DNA of 64,000 bases from NCBI RefSeq assembly GCF_032883915.1, contig NZ_CP120717.1, positions 6,216,501 through 6,280,500 of the forward strand, in the 5' to 3' direction. The stretch is from Endozoicomonas sp. 8E (GTDB taxonomy: Bacteria > Pseudomonadota > Gammaproteobacteria > Pseudomonadales > Endozoicomonadaceae). The notes beneath the pieces were generated by a model. That model saw only the letters and a list, made by a program, of their open reading frames with translations. It was not told the DNA's origin and searched no databases. The translations under genes were made by a program, and so were the position numbers. This document shows positions 19,495-29,128 of this stretch, in pieces; position 1 is the first letter of the stretch, and each line of letters starts with the position of its first letter.

Positions 19495-21696
19495 ATTATT
19501 CAATACTTACTCTTTTCTGCACTGCTTTGGCTGCTAATGTCATTACCTGTCGTCTGTCAGGCTGAACCGTGGACAGGACGTCTCAAAGTCGACTTTGAAC
19601 AGAGTAAAAGATCTCAAAATAAAAACTTTGTTATAAAAATTGACCGTCGTATATTGTCGGAAAACCCGTCAAACATTACTGAAACAAATCGCTATGCAGG
19701 ATCAGATTTTCCGCCTAATGATAATCGACAGAATCCCTGCGCTTACTGGGTAAAAATGACTACCATTGAGTCGATTTCATGGCAATGGCTCTACGCCACG
19801 AATCTGCTGGTTGCTTACGAACTGATACTGACCATCAAAGACAAGCCCTTAAATTCCAATGATTATTCATGGTTACCTGTAGAAGTGATTGTCGGCTGGC
19901 TTTTAAGAAGCTATTGGAACCCCGATTCACCCGTGATTAAACCGATTGAACTACAATCGGCATCTATCTTGACACAGGAAAATCAGCCATTTGTGATCAT
20001 TACTTCAATGTTCGGCTCCGGACATAATTCACCACAATACCTATCATCAGAACCATCGGGCCAACAGGCCCCACAAGCCACTAACTACCCCACGGGCTAT
20101 TTCACTCATTTTCTGTACTCTGACTCTGGCAATGGTAACGAAGACCCCGAACAAGACTCACACACTTTAGGTTTAAATTGTTTCGTCTACCCCTGTCACG
20201 GCGTTTGTCAATTACGACCAGCATCCGATGGCAGCGGGCCCGCTGAATGGACGCTGAATTCCGAAAAAAATTCGACAGACAACACTGAAGCAGCACCCGG
20301 TTGCATTAGTAATTTTGATTCTTTAACCGCTAGAGGCTCTCAGCCCCAGACTCATAGGCCTGACGATACGCAATTGCCCGGGAATGTGTCTGCCACCTCT
20401 GATGATTTGATTATAATCAGCGGGTTACTCAATCTGGGTAGACATAGTTCTCTCGAAAAAAACGTAACTTCCTTTTCGCTTGCCCATTTCACCACCCCAA
20501 TGGGAACTTCAGAAACACAACAAACGACAACGGGATCATCACAATTGAGTCAAAGCCCACCTCATCTTTCCCGGACAGGCAAAGTACAAACCAAAGACAA
20601 GAGTGGGCGACGAACCTGCCACTTAATTGTGGTCAGGGAGAATGGCCAGTCGCGGTCATGTGGGAAAGTCTGTAACAATGCCCAAGCCCTCACGGATCAC
20701 AAAAGAAGGCACCACAGCAAACAACAAACCTGTGACGTAACCATCATCAGGCAGGATGGCCAGCCAGGGCCCTGCAGGACATTCTGCAAGAATGCCAGAG
20801 CCCTGTCATCTCACAAAAACAGTATCCACAGCGGGCAACAAAGCTGTCACTTAACAGTCGTCAAAAAGGATGGTCAGCTGCAGCTGTGCAGAACGGTCTG
20901 CAAGACCACTAAAGCTCTGTCGGATCACAGAAGAAGACACCACAGCAGGCAACAAACCTGCGACATATCGGTGGCCGCGCAGGATGGTCAGCAGAGGCCA
21001 TGCGGGAAAGTCTGTAATAATGCCCAGGCCCTGACAGATCATAAAAGAAGACACCACAGCGGGCAACGAACCTGTGGCGTAACTGCCGTCGGCCAGGATG
21101 GCCAGACTCGGCCCTGCGGGGCGGTTTGCAAGAATGCCAAGGCCCTGACGGATCACAGAAGAAGACACCACAGCAGGCCACAAACCTGCGACATATCAGT
21201 GGCCGCGCAGGATGGTCAGCAGAGGCCATGCGGGAAAGTCTGTAATAATGCCCATGCCCTGACGGATCACAAAAGAAGACACCACAGCAGGCAACGAACC
21301 TGTGACGTAACTGTCGTCGGCCAGGATGGCCAGACTCGGCCCTGCGGAGCAGTTTGCAAGAATGCTAAAGCCATCACGCAACACAATACTAGATACCACA
21401 CCGGGCCAAAAACCTGTGACATGATAGTGGTCGGGCAGCTTGGCCAGCCGCGGCTTTGCGGGGTAGCCTGCAAGAATGCCGAAGCCCTTTCGACTCACAA
21501 AAGTAAAATCCACAGGGAGCAAAAAACCTGTCACTCAACAGTGGCTGGGGAGGATTGTCAGCAGCGCCCACGCGATAAGGTCTGCAAAAATGCCAGAACC
21601 CTGTTAGATCAAAAAAGAATGCATCGAAAACGCAAACCTGCTGACGGGAACCAAAACGATGACCTCAGTCTTCAAGAAGGTGAAGTGAGCAAGTGA
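19495..21696 (+). CDS. Array gene 11: secreted 9-finger protein
   Basis: The proposed ATT start at 19495 gives 733 residues with signal peptide MIQYLLFSALLWLLMSLPVV ending CQA-EPW; the ATG at 19537 would leave almost no signal peptide. The Cys-rich segment has lost the CPHL part and runs from APG straight to CISNFD. From about 19851 to 20655 it is nearly identical to gene 12, which points to gene conversion. Nine fingers start at about residue 375, and two of them (20959-21186) are repeated in tandem at 21187-21414. The last unit is damaged (QQRPRDKVC). The tail is HRKRKPADGN. Confidence 0.78.
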   Translation: MIQYLLFSALLWLLMSLPVVCQAEPWTGRLKVDFEQSKRSQNKNFVIKIDRRILSENPSNITETNRYAGSDFPPNDNRQNPCAYWVKMTTIESISWQWLYATNLLVAYELILTIKDKPLNSNDYSWLPVEVIVGWLLRSYWNPDSPVIKPIELQSASILTQENQPFVIITSMFGSGHNSPQYLSSEPSGQQAPQATNYPTGYFTHFLYSDSGNGNEDPEQDSHTLGLNCFVYPCHGVCQLRPASDGSGPAEWTLNSEKNSTDNTEAAPGCISNFDSLTARGSQPQTHRPDDTQLPGNVSATSDDLIIISGLLNLGRHSSLEKNVTSFSLAHFTTPMGTSETQQTTTGSSQLSQSPPHLSRTGKVQTKDKSGRRTCHLIVVRENGQSRSCGKVCNNAQALTDHKRRHHSKQQTCDVTIIRQDGQPGPCRTFCKNARALSSHKNSIHSGQQSCHLTVVKKDGQLQLCRTVCKTTKALSDHRRRHHSRQQTCDISVAAQDGQQRPCGKVCNNAQALTDHKRRHHSGQRTCGVTAVGQDGQTRPCGAVCKNAKALTDHRRRHHSRPQTCDISVAAQDGQQRPCGKVCNNAHALTDHKRRHHSRQRTCDVTVVGQDGQTRPCGAVCKNAKAITQHNTRYHTGPKTCDMIVVGQLGQPRLCGVACKNAEALSTHKSKIHREQKTCHSTVAGEDCQQRPRDKVCKNARTLLDQKRMHRKRKPADGNQNDDLSLQEGEVSK
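20959..21414 (+). repeat. Tandem duplication of a two-finger block in array gene 11
   Basis: The block of 228 bp (two finger units) at 20959-21186 recurs at 21187-21414 with few changes, for example CDISVAAQDGQQRPCGKVC in both copies. It shows how finger number grows. Confidence 0.8.
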
Positions 21697-21791
21697 CGAT
21701 CTGACTCAATCCCTTTCATGAGCTTTTTCCCTGTGCAGCCTTTAATTGCTGACAGGAGGTTTTTAATAGAAAATCACACTAATTTTCTTGA

Positions 21792-21830
21792 TCTATCCTT
21801 CCTCTCTGTATACCAGAACGCAAGGATAGA
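21792..21830 (+). promoter_or_regulatory. Leader inverted repeat of array gene 12
   Basis: Perfect arms TCTATCCTT (21792-21800) and AAGGATAGA (21822-21830) are directly followed by ATT ATT AGA. Confidence 0.65.
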
Positions 21831-24002
21831 ATTATTAGACACTTACTCTTTACTGCATTGCTGTTTCTGCAGCTGCCATTGTCTGTTCCCGCTCAGGCCG
21901 AACCGTGGAAAGGTCGTTTTACTGTCAACCTTGATCAGAGTTCAGGAGCTAAAAAGCAAAACTTTTTTATAAAGAATGACCGTCGTACATTTTTGGTCAA
22001 TCAGTCAGAAATTATCGGAAAAAACGGCTTTACAGGATCAGATTTTCTGCCTGATCATAAACCCTGCAGTTATGGGGTAAAAACACCCCTCATTGAGTCG
22101 ATTTCATGGCAATGGTTCTACACCACGAATCTGCTGGTTGCTTACGAACTGATTATGACCATCAAAGGCACGCCCTTAAATTCCAATGACTATTCATGGT
22201 TACCTGTAGAAGTGATTGTCGGCTGGCTTTTAAGAAGCTATTGGAACCCCGATTCACCCGTGATTAAACCGATTGAACTACAATCGGCATCTATCTTGAC
22301 ACAGGAGGATCAGCCATTTGTGATCATTACTTCAATGTTCGGCTCCGGACATAATTCACCACAATACCTATCATCAGAATCATCGGGCCAACAGTCCCCA
22401 CAAGCTACTAACTACCCCACGGGCTATTTCACTCATTTTCTGTACTCTGACTCTGGCAATGGTAACGAAGACCCCGAACAAGACTCACACACTTTAGGTT
22501 TAAATTGTTTCGTCTACCCCTGTCACGGCGTTTGTCAATTACGACCAGCATCCGATGGCAGCGGGCCCGCTGAATGGACGCTGAATTCCGAAAAAAATTC
22601 GACAGACAACACTGAAGCAGCACCCGGTTGCATTAGTAATTTTGATTCTTTAACCGCCAGAGGCTCTCAGCCCCAGACTCATCGGCCTGACGATACGCAA
22701 TTGCCCGGGAATGTGTCTGCCACCTCTGATGATTTGATTATAATCAGCGGGTTACTCAATCTGGGTAGACATAGTTCTCCCGAAAAAAACGTAACTTCCT
22801 TTTCGCTTGCCCATTTCACCACCCCAATGGGAACTTCAGAAACACAACAAACGACAACGGGATCATCACAATTGAGTCAAAGCCCACCTCATCTTTCCCG
22901 GACAGGCAAAGTACAAACCAAAGACAAGAGTGGGCAACGAACCTGCCACTTAATTGTGGTCAGGGAGAATGGCCAGTCGCGACCATGCGGAAAAGTCTGT
23001 AAAAATACCCATACCCTGACGGATCACAAAAGAAGACAGCACTGCGGGCAACGAACCTGTATCGTAACTGTCGTCGGCCAGGATGGCCAGCCTCGGCCTT
23101 GCGGGGTAGTTTGCAAGAGTGCTAAAGCCCTTTCGTCTCACAAAAGTAGTCTCCACAGAGGGCAACAAACCTGTCATTTAAAAGTGGTCGCAGAGGATGG
23201 TCAGCAGCGGCCATGTTGGACGGTCTGGAAAAATGCTCGAGCCTTAGATTATCACAAAAGAAAAGAACACACAGGACAACAAACCTGCGACGAATCAGTA
23301 GTTCGGCAGGATGGTCAGCAGAGGCCATGCGGAACGGTCTTAAACAATGCCCAATCCCTGACGGATCACAAAAGAAGACACCACGACAGGCAACAAACCT
23401 GTGACGTAGCTGTCTTCGGTCAGGATGGCCAGTCGCGGCCCTGCGGGGCAGTTAGCAAGAGTGCTAAAGCCCTGACGGATCACAAAAGAAGACAACACAG
23501 CAGGCAACGAACCTGCAACATAACAGAAGTCGGGGCAAATGGTCAGCAACGGCCATGCGGAAAGATCTTCAAGAATGCCATAACCCTGTTGGATCACAAA
23601 AAAAGACATCACACCGGGCAACAAACCTGTAACATAACAGTGGTCGGGGAGGATGGTCAGCCACAACCATGCAGAAAGGTCTGCAACAATAATCATGCTC
23701 TGACGGAACACAAGAGACGACAACACAGCAAACAACAAACCTGCAAAGTAACCGTCGTCGAGTTGAATGGTCAGCGGCGACCATGCGGGAAGGTCTTCAA
23801 AAATTCTTCAGCTCTGTCGCATCACAAAAGAAAAGAACACACAGAGCAACAAACCTGTAACTTAACCGTGATCGGGTTGAATGGCCAGCTGCTGCCATGC
23901 GCAAGGCTCTGCAAGAACGCTAAAGCACTGTCGGATCACAAAAGAATACATCGAAAACGCAAACCTGCTGCTGAGGGCCTGGACGATGACCTCAGTCATT
24001 AA
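21831..24002 (+). CDS. Array gene 12: secreted 9-finger protein
   Basis: The proposed ATT start at 21831 gives 723 residues. The signal peptide begins MIRHLLFTALLFLQ and ends SVPAQA-EPW, a typical AxA signal peptidase I site with no Cys. The tract from about 22178 to 22982 nearly matches gene 11, including the loss of CPHL. Nine fingers start at about residue 372; unit 3 has Trp in place of the third Cys, and unit 5 has Ser there. The tail is HRKRKPAAEG. Outside the shared tract the two genes differ clearly, so the tract reflects exchange and not a recent whole-gene duplication. Confidence 0.78.
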   Translation: MIRHLLFTALLFLQLPLSVPAQAEPWKGRFTVNLDQSSGAKKQNFFIKNDRRTFLVNQSEIIGKNGFTGSDFLPDHKPCSYGVKTPLIESISWQWFYTTNLLVAYELIMTIKGTPLNSNDYSWLPVEVIVGWLLRSYWNPDSPVIKPIELQSASILTQEDQPFVIITSMFGSGHNSPQYLSSESSGQQSPQATNYPTGYFTHFLYSDSGNGNEDPEQDSHTLGLNCFVYPCHGVCQLRPASDGSGPAEWTLNSEKNSTDNTEAAPGCISNFDSLTARGSQPQTHRPDDTQLPGNVSATSDDLIIISGLLNLGRHSSPEKNVTSFSLAHFTTPMGTSETQQTTTGSSQLSQSPPHLSRTGKVQTKDKSGQRTCHLIVVRENGQSRPCGKVCKNTHTLTDHKRRQHCGQRTCIVTVVGQDGQPRPCGVVCKSAKALSSHKSSLHRGQQTCHLKVVAEDGQQRPCWTVWKNARALDYHKRKEHTGQQTCDESVVRQDGQQRPCGTVLNNAQSLTDHKRRHHDRQQTCDVAVFGQDGQSRPCGAVSKSAKALTDHKRRQHSRQRTCNITEVGANGQQRPCGKIFKNAITLLDHKKRHHTGQQTCNITVVGEDGQPQPCRKVCNNNHALTEHKRRQHSKQQTCKVTVVELNGQRRPCGKVFKNSSALSHHKRKEHTEQQTCNLTVIGLNGQLLPCARLCKNAKALSDHKRIHRKRKPAAEGLDDDLSH

Positions 24003-24116
24003 GGAGGTAAAGTGAGTGAGTAACGACCTGCCTCCTGCCTTTCATCAGGTTTTACCCTGTGCAGCCTTTTATTTCTAACAGAAGATTTAAATGGAAAAAC
24101 ACACTAATTTTCTTGA

Positions 24117-24154
24117 TCTATCCTTCCTCTCTGTTAACTAAAAGCAGGTCTAGA
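24117..24154 (+). promoter_or_regulatory. Degenerate leader of array gene 13
   Basis: The left arm TCTATCCTT (24117-24125) is kept, but the right arm has become AGGTCTAGA (24146-24154), so only four outer pairs remain. AGG still lies upstream of ATT at 24155. An ATG GAA AAA sits at 24090-24098 in another frame and is stopped by TAA in the loop. Confidence 0.4.
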
Positions 24155-26449
24155 ATTATTAGACTCTTACTCTTTGTTGCAATGCTTTTCCTGCTACTGT
24201 TTTTGTCTGTCATCTGTCAGGCCGAACCGTGGACAGAACGATTTACTATTGATCTTGAGCCGAGTACAGGATCTCAAAAGCAAAACTTTTTTATAAAGCG
24301 TAACCGTAATACATTGTCGGCCAGCCCATCAGACATTACCGAAGCAAACGGCTATGCAGGATCAGATTCACCACCCGATTATAGACAACACAAACACTTC
24401 AGTTACGGAGTAAAAACGAGCATCATTGAATCGACTTCATGGCAATGGCTCTACACCACAAATCTGCTGGTCGCTTACGAACTGGTCCTGAACATCAAAG
24501 ACACTCCTCTAGATTCTAACCCTTATTCATGGTTACCTGTAGAAGTAGTTGTCGGTTGGCTTTTAAAAAGCTATTGGAACCCCGATTCACTGCTTTTCAA
24601 CCCGATTGAACAACAGACGGCATCTATGTTGAAACAGGGAAGACAGCCATTTGCGACCATCAATACAATATTTGGTTCCGGACATAATCCGTCAAAATAC
24701 CCGTCATCAGAATCATCCGGCCAGCAAGCCTCACAAGCCATTACCTGCCCTGCGGGCTACTTTACTCATCTTCTGCATTCTGACTCTGGCAATGGTAACG
24801 AAGGCCCTGAACAAGACTTACACACCTTAGATTTAAATTGTTTCGTCAACCCCTGTCATGGCGTTTGTCGATTGCGACCATCATCCTTTAGCGGAGGGCC
24901 CTATGAATGGACGCTGAATTCCGAAGAAACTTCGACAGACCACACAGAAGCAGCACCCGGACAAAGCACACATCCTCATTTGCCCTGTAGTTGCAGAAGT
25001 GGTTTTGATTCTTTAAACGTTACAGATTCCCGGCAAATCCCGCCTTTCGAAATATTGAATGAACTCGCTGCCAGTCAGTGCCAATATGCATCCTGCCAAC
25101 CCTTTCAGCCTCAGACTCATCAGCCTGATGATGCAGGAGCGCCCGGGAATGTGACTGCCTCCCCTGATGATTTGATAGTAATCAACGGTTTACTCAATCT
25201 GCATAAACATTGCCCTCTCGAAGAAACCACAATCTCCTTTACCCGCATCCATTCCCCTCCTCCAGTGGGGACTTCAGAAACACAACAAACAACAGAGTCT
25301 TCACAACAGGGTCAGAACCAACCTCATTTTTACCGGAAAGACACAGTACAAACCACAATGCACAGAGGGCAACGAACCTGCGAGGTGACCATAGTCGGGA
25401 AGAATGGCCAACTGCGAGTCTGCGGGAAGGCCTTCAGGAATACTAAAAGCCTGTCGGCACACAAACGCAAATACCACACTGGACAAAAAACCTGTCACTT
25501 ATTCGTGGTCGGGAAGAATCACCAGCCGCACCCTTGCGGGACAGTCTGCAAGAATGCTCAGGCTCTGACGGATCACAAAAGAAGACACCACACCGAGCAA
25601 CAAACCTGTATCGTGACTATAATCGGTGAGAATGGCCAGCAGCGACTCTGCGGTAAGGTCTTGGAAAATGCCAGAGCCCTGTCAATGCACAAAAGCAAGT
25701 ACCACACCGGGCAAAAAACCTGTAACGAAATTGTCGTCGGGCAGGATCGCCAGCCGCGGCCTTGCGGAGCGGTCTGCAAGAATCTCGTAGCCCTGTCGGC
25801 TCACAAAAGCAGGTTTCACAAAAAGCAACAAACCTGCCTTTTACCGGTGGCCGGGGGGGATGGTCAGCTGCAGCCTTGCGGGAGGGTCTGCATCAGTTAT
25901 CAAGCCCTGAAGGATCACAAAAGAAGACACCACAGCGGGCAAAAAACCTGTGACGTAAACGTCGTTGAGCAGGACGGCCAACAGCGACCTTGCGGGAAAA
26001 TCTACAAGAATGCCAAAGCCCTGTCGACTCACAAAAGCAGCATTCACAGGGAGCAAAAAGCCTGTCAATTAACAATGATCGGGGAGGGTGGTCAGCAGCG
26101 GCCATGCGGAAAGGTCTGCAAAAACCCTCAAGCACTGTTAAATCACAAAAGAACACAACACAGTGGGCAACAAACCTGCAGCACAACAGTCGTCGGGAAG
26201 GATGGTCAGCAGCGACCATGCGCAGAGGTCTGCAACAATGCCCAAGTCCTGTCCGAACACAAAAGAACACACCACACCGGGCAAAAAACCTGCGACGTAA
26301 CCGTGGTCGAGGAGGATGGTCGGCAGTGGCCGTGCAGAAAGCTCTGCAAGAGTGCTAAAGCCCTGTCGGATCACAAAAGAACACATCGAAAACGCAAGCC
26401 TGTTGATGGGGGCCTGACGATGACCTCAGACATTAAGAAGGTAAAGTGA
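24155..26449 (+). CDS. Array gene 13: secreted 9-finger protein
   Basis: By homology I set the start at ATT 24155 (764 residues; MIRLLLFVAMLFLLLF ending ICQA-EPW). Unlike the others, its frame is open through the leader up to a GTG at 24059, and an ATG at 24182 lies within the signal peptide, so the start is less certain. The Cys-rich segment is complete. Nine fingers start at about residue 409. The last four units, from about 25870 to the end, closely match gene 14. The tail is HRKRKPVDGG, then a frame-altered end (LTMTSDIKKVK in place of the usual DDDLS). Confidence 0.75.
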   Translation: MIRLLLFVAMLFLLLFLSVICQAEPWTERFTIDLEPSTGSQKQNFFIKRNRNTLSASPSDITEANGYAGSDSPPDYRQHKHFSYGVKTSIIESTSWQWLYTTNLLVAYELVLNIKDTPLDSNPYSWLPVEVVVGWLLKSYWNPDSLLFNPIEQQTASMLKQGRQPFATINTIFGSGHNPSKYPSSESSGQQASQAITCPAGYFTHLLHSDSGNGNEGPEQDLHTLDLNCFVNPCHGVCRLRPSSFSGGPYEWTLNSEETSTDHTEAAPGQSTHPHLPCSCRSGFDSLNVTDSRQIPPFEILNELAASQCQYASCQPFQPQTHQPDDAGAPGNVTASPDDLIVINGLLNLHKHCPLEETTISFTRIHSPPPVGTSETQQTTESSQQGQNQPHFYRKDTVQTTMHRGQRTCEVTIVGKNGQLRVCGKAFRNTKSLSAHKRKYHTGQKTCHLFVVGKNHQPHPCGTVCKNAQALTDHKRRHHTEQQTCIVTIIGENGQQRLCGKVLENARALSMHKSKYHTGQKTCNEIVVGQDRQPRPCGAVCKNLVALSAHKSRFHKKQQTCLLPVAGGDGQLQPCGRVCISYQALKDHKRRHHSGQKTCDVNVVEQDGQQRPCGKIYKNAKALSTHKSSIHREQKACQLTMIGEGGQQRPCGKVCKNPQALLNHKRTQHSGQQTCSTTVVGKDGQQRPCAEVCNNAQVLSEHKRTHHTGQKTCDVTVVEEDGRQWPCRKLCKSAKALSDHKRTHRKRKPVDGGLTMTSDIKKVK

Positions 26450-26552
26450 GTAAGTAACGATCTGACGCCAGCCCTTTCCTAAAATTTTGCCCTGTGAAAC
26501 CTTTAACTTCTGACAGATGTTTTTTAATAAAAAACCACGCTAATTTTCGTGA

Positions 26553-26591
26553 TCTATCCTTCCTCTCTGTAGACCAGAAGGCAAGGATAGA
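26553..26591 (+). promoter_or_regulatory. Leader inverted repeat of array gene 14
   Basis: Perfect arms TCTATCCTT (26553-26561) and AAGGATAGA (26583-26591) are directly followed by ATT at 26592. Confidence 0.65.
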
Positions 26592-28994
26592 ATTATTAAA
26601 CACTTACTCTTTGCTGCAGTGCTGCTACTGCCATTGTCTGTCGTCTGTCAGGCAGAACCGTGGACAGGACTTTATACTGTTGAGCTTGAACAGAGCGGTA
26701 GTTTTCCAAACCAGAGATTTTCTATTAAACGTGACCGTCTGACACTGTCGGTCACTCCGCTAGACATTGTCGATACATGCGGCTACGAAGAATCAGCTTC
26801 GCTCTCTGACAATACACGACACAGACAAACCAACTACGGAGTAAAAGCGACCATTATCGGGTTAATTTCGTGGCAACGGCTCTACGCTAAGAACCTGCTG
26901 GTTGCATGTGAACTGATCCTGACCACCAAAGGCACTCTCCTGAACTCCAATTTTTATTCATGGTTACCTCTAGAATTGGTTGTCGGTTGGCTTTTAAAAA
27001 GCTATTGGAACCCCCATTCACCGCTGTTTAAGCCGATTGAACAACAGACGGGCCAGATTCGTACGTTTGCAGCCATCACTACAGCGTCTGATTCCGGAGA
27101 TAGCCCATCACAATCAACATCAGAATCATCCGGCCAGCAGTCCTCACTGGCAAACGCCAGCCCTGCAGGTTCTTTTACCGGCTTCCTTTATTCTGATTCT
27201 GTCGGTGGTAATGGAGACCCTCAACAACACCAACATACATTGGGTTTAGATTGTTTCGTCTACCCCTGTAATGGCGTTTGTAGATTCCGACCATCATCCA
27301 ATAGCAGAGAGCCCTCTGAATGGCTGCTGAATTCCGCAGAAAGTTTGACAGGCTTCGCAGGAATTTCCCCCAAACAAAGCTCATGCCCTCATTTGGTCAA
27401 TGGATACTGCTTTAGTTGCGTGGGTCATTTTAATCCTGTAGACACTATAGATTCCCCGGGGCGGCTGCTTTTTGGAACGCTCAATGTCCGCCCTGAAATT
27501 CAACTCCAATGCTATTCTGGCGCACTATTGTCGGCGCATTACATTGATGGCAACACAGCCAATAGCTACAACTTTTTCGACGGGGTCGCCTCAGACGGGG
27601 TCGCCTCAGACGGGATCGCCCTGGACTCAATGGGTGCAGAGGCCACCTTTACAAATGCCACTACCGGGCCATTCAATAGTAAGTGGCTAATGCCAGGGAA
27701 TGGCTGTCTTCCTCCCGGAGGAACGCCTCCCGGAGGCACTTCATATTGTCAAAAATCCCTGCCAGATCACAATAGCAGAGTTCACACCAGACAAAAAATC
27801 TGTGACCTGACTTTAGTCGGGGAGGATGGCCAGAAGCAGCCATGTGGGAGGATCTGCAAAAATAATGAAATCCTGTCAGATCACAAAAAAAGAGACCACA
27901 CCGGGCAACAAGTCTGTTACGCGAGAATGGTCGGGAAAGATGGTAAGGAACGAGCATGCGGGTTAGTCTGCAAGAATGCCAAAGCCCTCTCAGATCACAT
28001 AAGAAAAGATCACACTGGGCAAAAACTCTGTGACAAGACCTTGGTCGGAGAGAATGGCCTGCGAAGGCTATGCGGAGTAGTCTGCAAGAACACTAAATTC
28101 CTCTCGGATCACAATAGAAGATACCACAGCAGCCAAAAAGTCTGTGATATAAACGTGATCGGGGAAGATGGCCGTCTGCGGCCCTGCGGGAAAATCTGCA
28201 GGCATGCCAAAGGCCTGTCATCTCACAAAACCAGGCACCACTCCAGACAAAAAGCCTGTAATGCAACCGTGGTCGGGGAAGATAGCCAGCAGCGGCCATG
28301 CGGAAGGGTCTTCAAGAATGCTAAGACCCTGTCGGATCACAAAAGAAGTTACCACAGCGGGTTACAAACCTGTGGCGTAACCGAGATCGGGAAAGATGGT
28401 CAGCAGCAGCCTTGCGGGAGTGTCTGCATCAGTTACCAAGCCCTGAAGGATCATAAAAGAAGACACCACAGCGGGCAACAAACCTGTGACGTAAACGTCG
28501 TTGGGCAGGGTGGCCAACAGCGGCCTTGCGGGACAGTCTGCAAGAATGCTAAAGCCCTGTCGACTCACAAAAGCAGCATTCACAGGGAGCAACAAACCTG
28601 TCAATTAACAATGCTCGGGGAGGATGGTCAGCAGCGGCCATGCGGAAAGGTCTCTAAAAATCCTCAAGCACTGTTAAATCACAAGAGAACGCAACACAGC
28701 GGGCAACAAACCTGCAACATAACAGTGGTCGGGAAGGATGGTCAGCAGCGACCATGCGGAAAGGTCTGCAAAAATACTAAAGTCCTGTCGGAACACAGAA
28801 GAACACACCACTCCGGGCAAAAAACTTGCGACATAACTGTGGTCGGGGAGGATGGTCGGCAGCGACCGTGCAGTAAGCTCTGCAAGAGTGCTAAAGCCCT
28901 GTCGGATCACAAAAGAACACACCGAAAACGCAATCCTGTTGATGGAAGCCTGACGATGGCCTCAGACATCAATGAAGGTAAAGTGAGTAAGTAA
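26592..28994 (+). CDS. Array gene 14: secreted 10-finger protein
   Basis: The proposed ATT start at 26592 gives 800 residues with signal peptide MIKHLLFAAVLLLPLSVV ending CQA-EPW; a GTG at 26619 is possible but removes the n-region. The 5' half resembles gene 15 and the 3' end resembles gene 13, so the gene is a mosaic. The linker carries a 15-bp coding repeat (DGVAS, from 27579) and PPGGT repeats (27711-27740). Ten fingers start at about residue 404. The tail is HRKRNPVDGS, with one basic residue lost. Function unknown. Confidence 0.78.
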   Translation: MIKHLLFAAVLLLPLSVVCQAEPWTGLYTVELEQSGSFPNQRFSIKRDRLTLSVTPLDIVDTCGYEESASLSDNTRHRQTNYGVKATIIGLISWQRLYAKNLLVACELILTTKGTLLNSNFYSWLPLELVVGWLLKSYWNPHSPLFKPIEQQTGQIRTFAAITTASDSGDSPSQSTSESSGQQSSLANASPAGSFTGFLYSDSVGGNGDPQQHQHTLGLDCFVYPCNGVCRFRPSSNSREPSEWLLNSAESLTGFAGISPKQSSCPHLVNGYCFSCVGHFNPVDTIDSPGRLLFGTLNVRPEIQLQCYSGALLSAHYIDGNTANSYNFFDGVASDGVASDGIALDSMGAEATFTNATTGPFNSKWLMPGNGCLPPGGTPPGGTSYCQKSLPDHNSRVHTRQKICDLTLVGEDGQKQPCGRICKNNEILSDHKKRDHTGQQVCYARMVGKDGKERACGLVCKNAKALSDHIRKDHTGQKLCDKTLVGENGLRRLCGVVCKNTKFLSDHNRRYHSSQKVCDINVIGEDGRLRPCGKICRHAKGLSSHKTRHHSRQKACNATVVGEDSQQRPCGRVFKNAKTLSDHKRSYHSGLQTCGVTEIGKDGQQQPCGSVCISYQALKDHKRRHHSGQQTCDVNVVGQGGQQRPCGTVCKNAKALSTHKSSIHREQQTCQLTMLGEDGQQRPCGKVSKNPQALLNHKRTQHSGQQTCNITVVGKDGQQRPCGKVCKNTKVLSEHRRTHHSGQKTCDITVVGEDGRQRPCSKLCKSAKALSDHKRTHRKRNPVDGSLTMASDINEGKVSK

Positions 28995-29089
28995 CGATCT
29001 GACTCCAGCCGTTTCATAAAATTTTGCCCTGTGAAAACTTTAACTTCTGACAGAAGTTTTTTAATAAAAAACCACGCTAATTTTCTTGA

Positions 29090-29128
29090 TCTATCCTTCC
29101 TCTCTGTAGACCAGAAAGCAAGGATAGA
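29090..29128 (+). promoter_or_regulatory. Leader inverted repeat of array gene 15
   Basis: Perfect arms TCTATCCTT (29090-29098) and AAGGATAGA (29120-29128) are directly followed by ATT at 29129. Confidence 0.65.
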
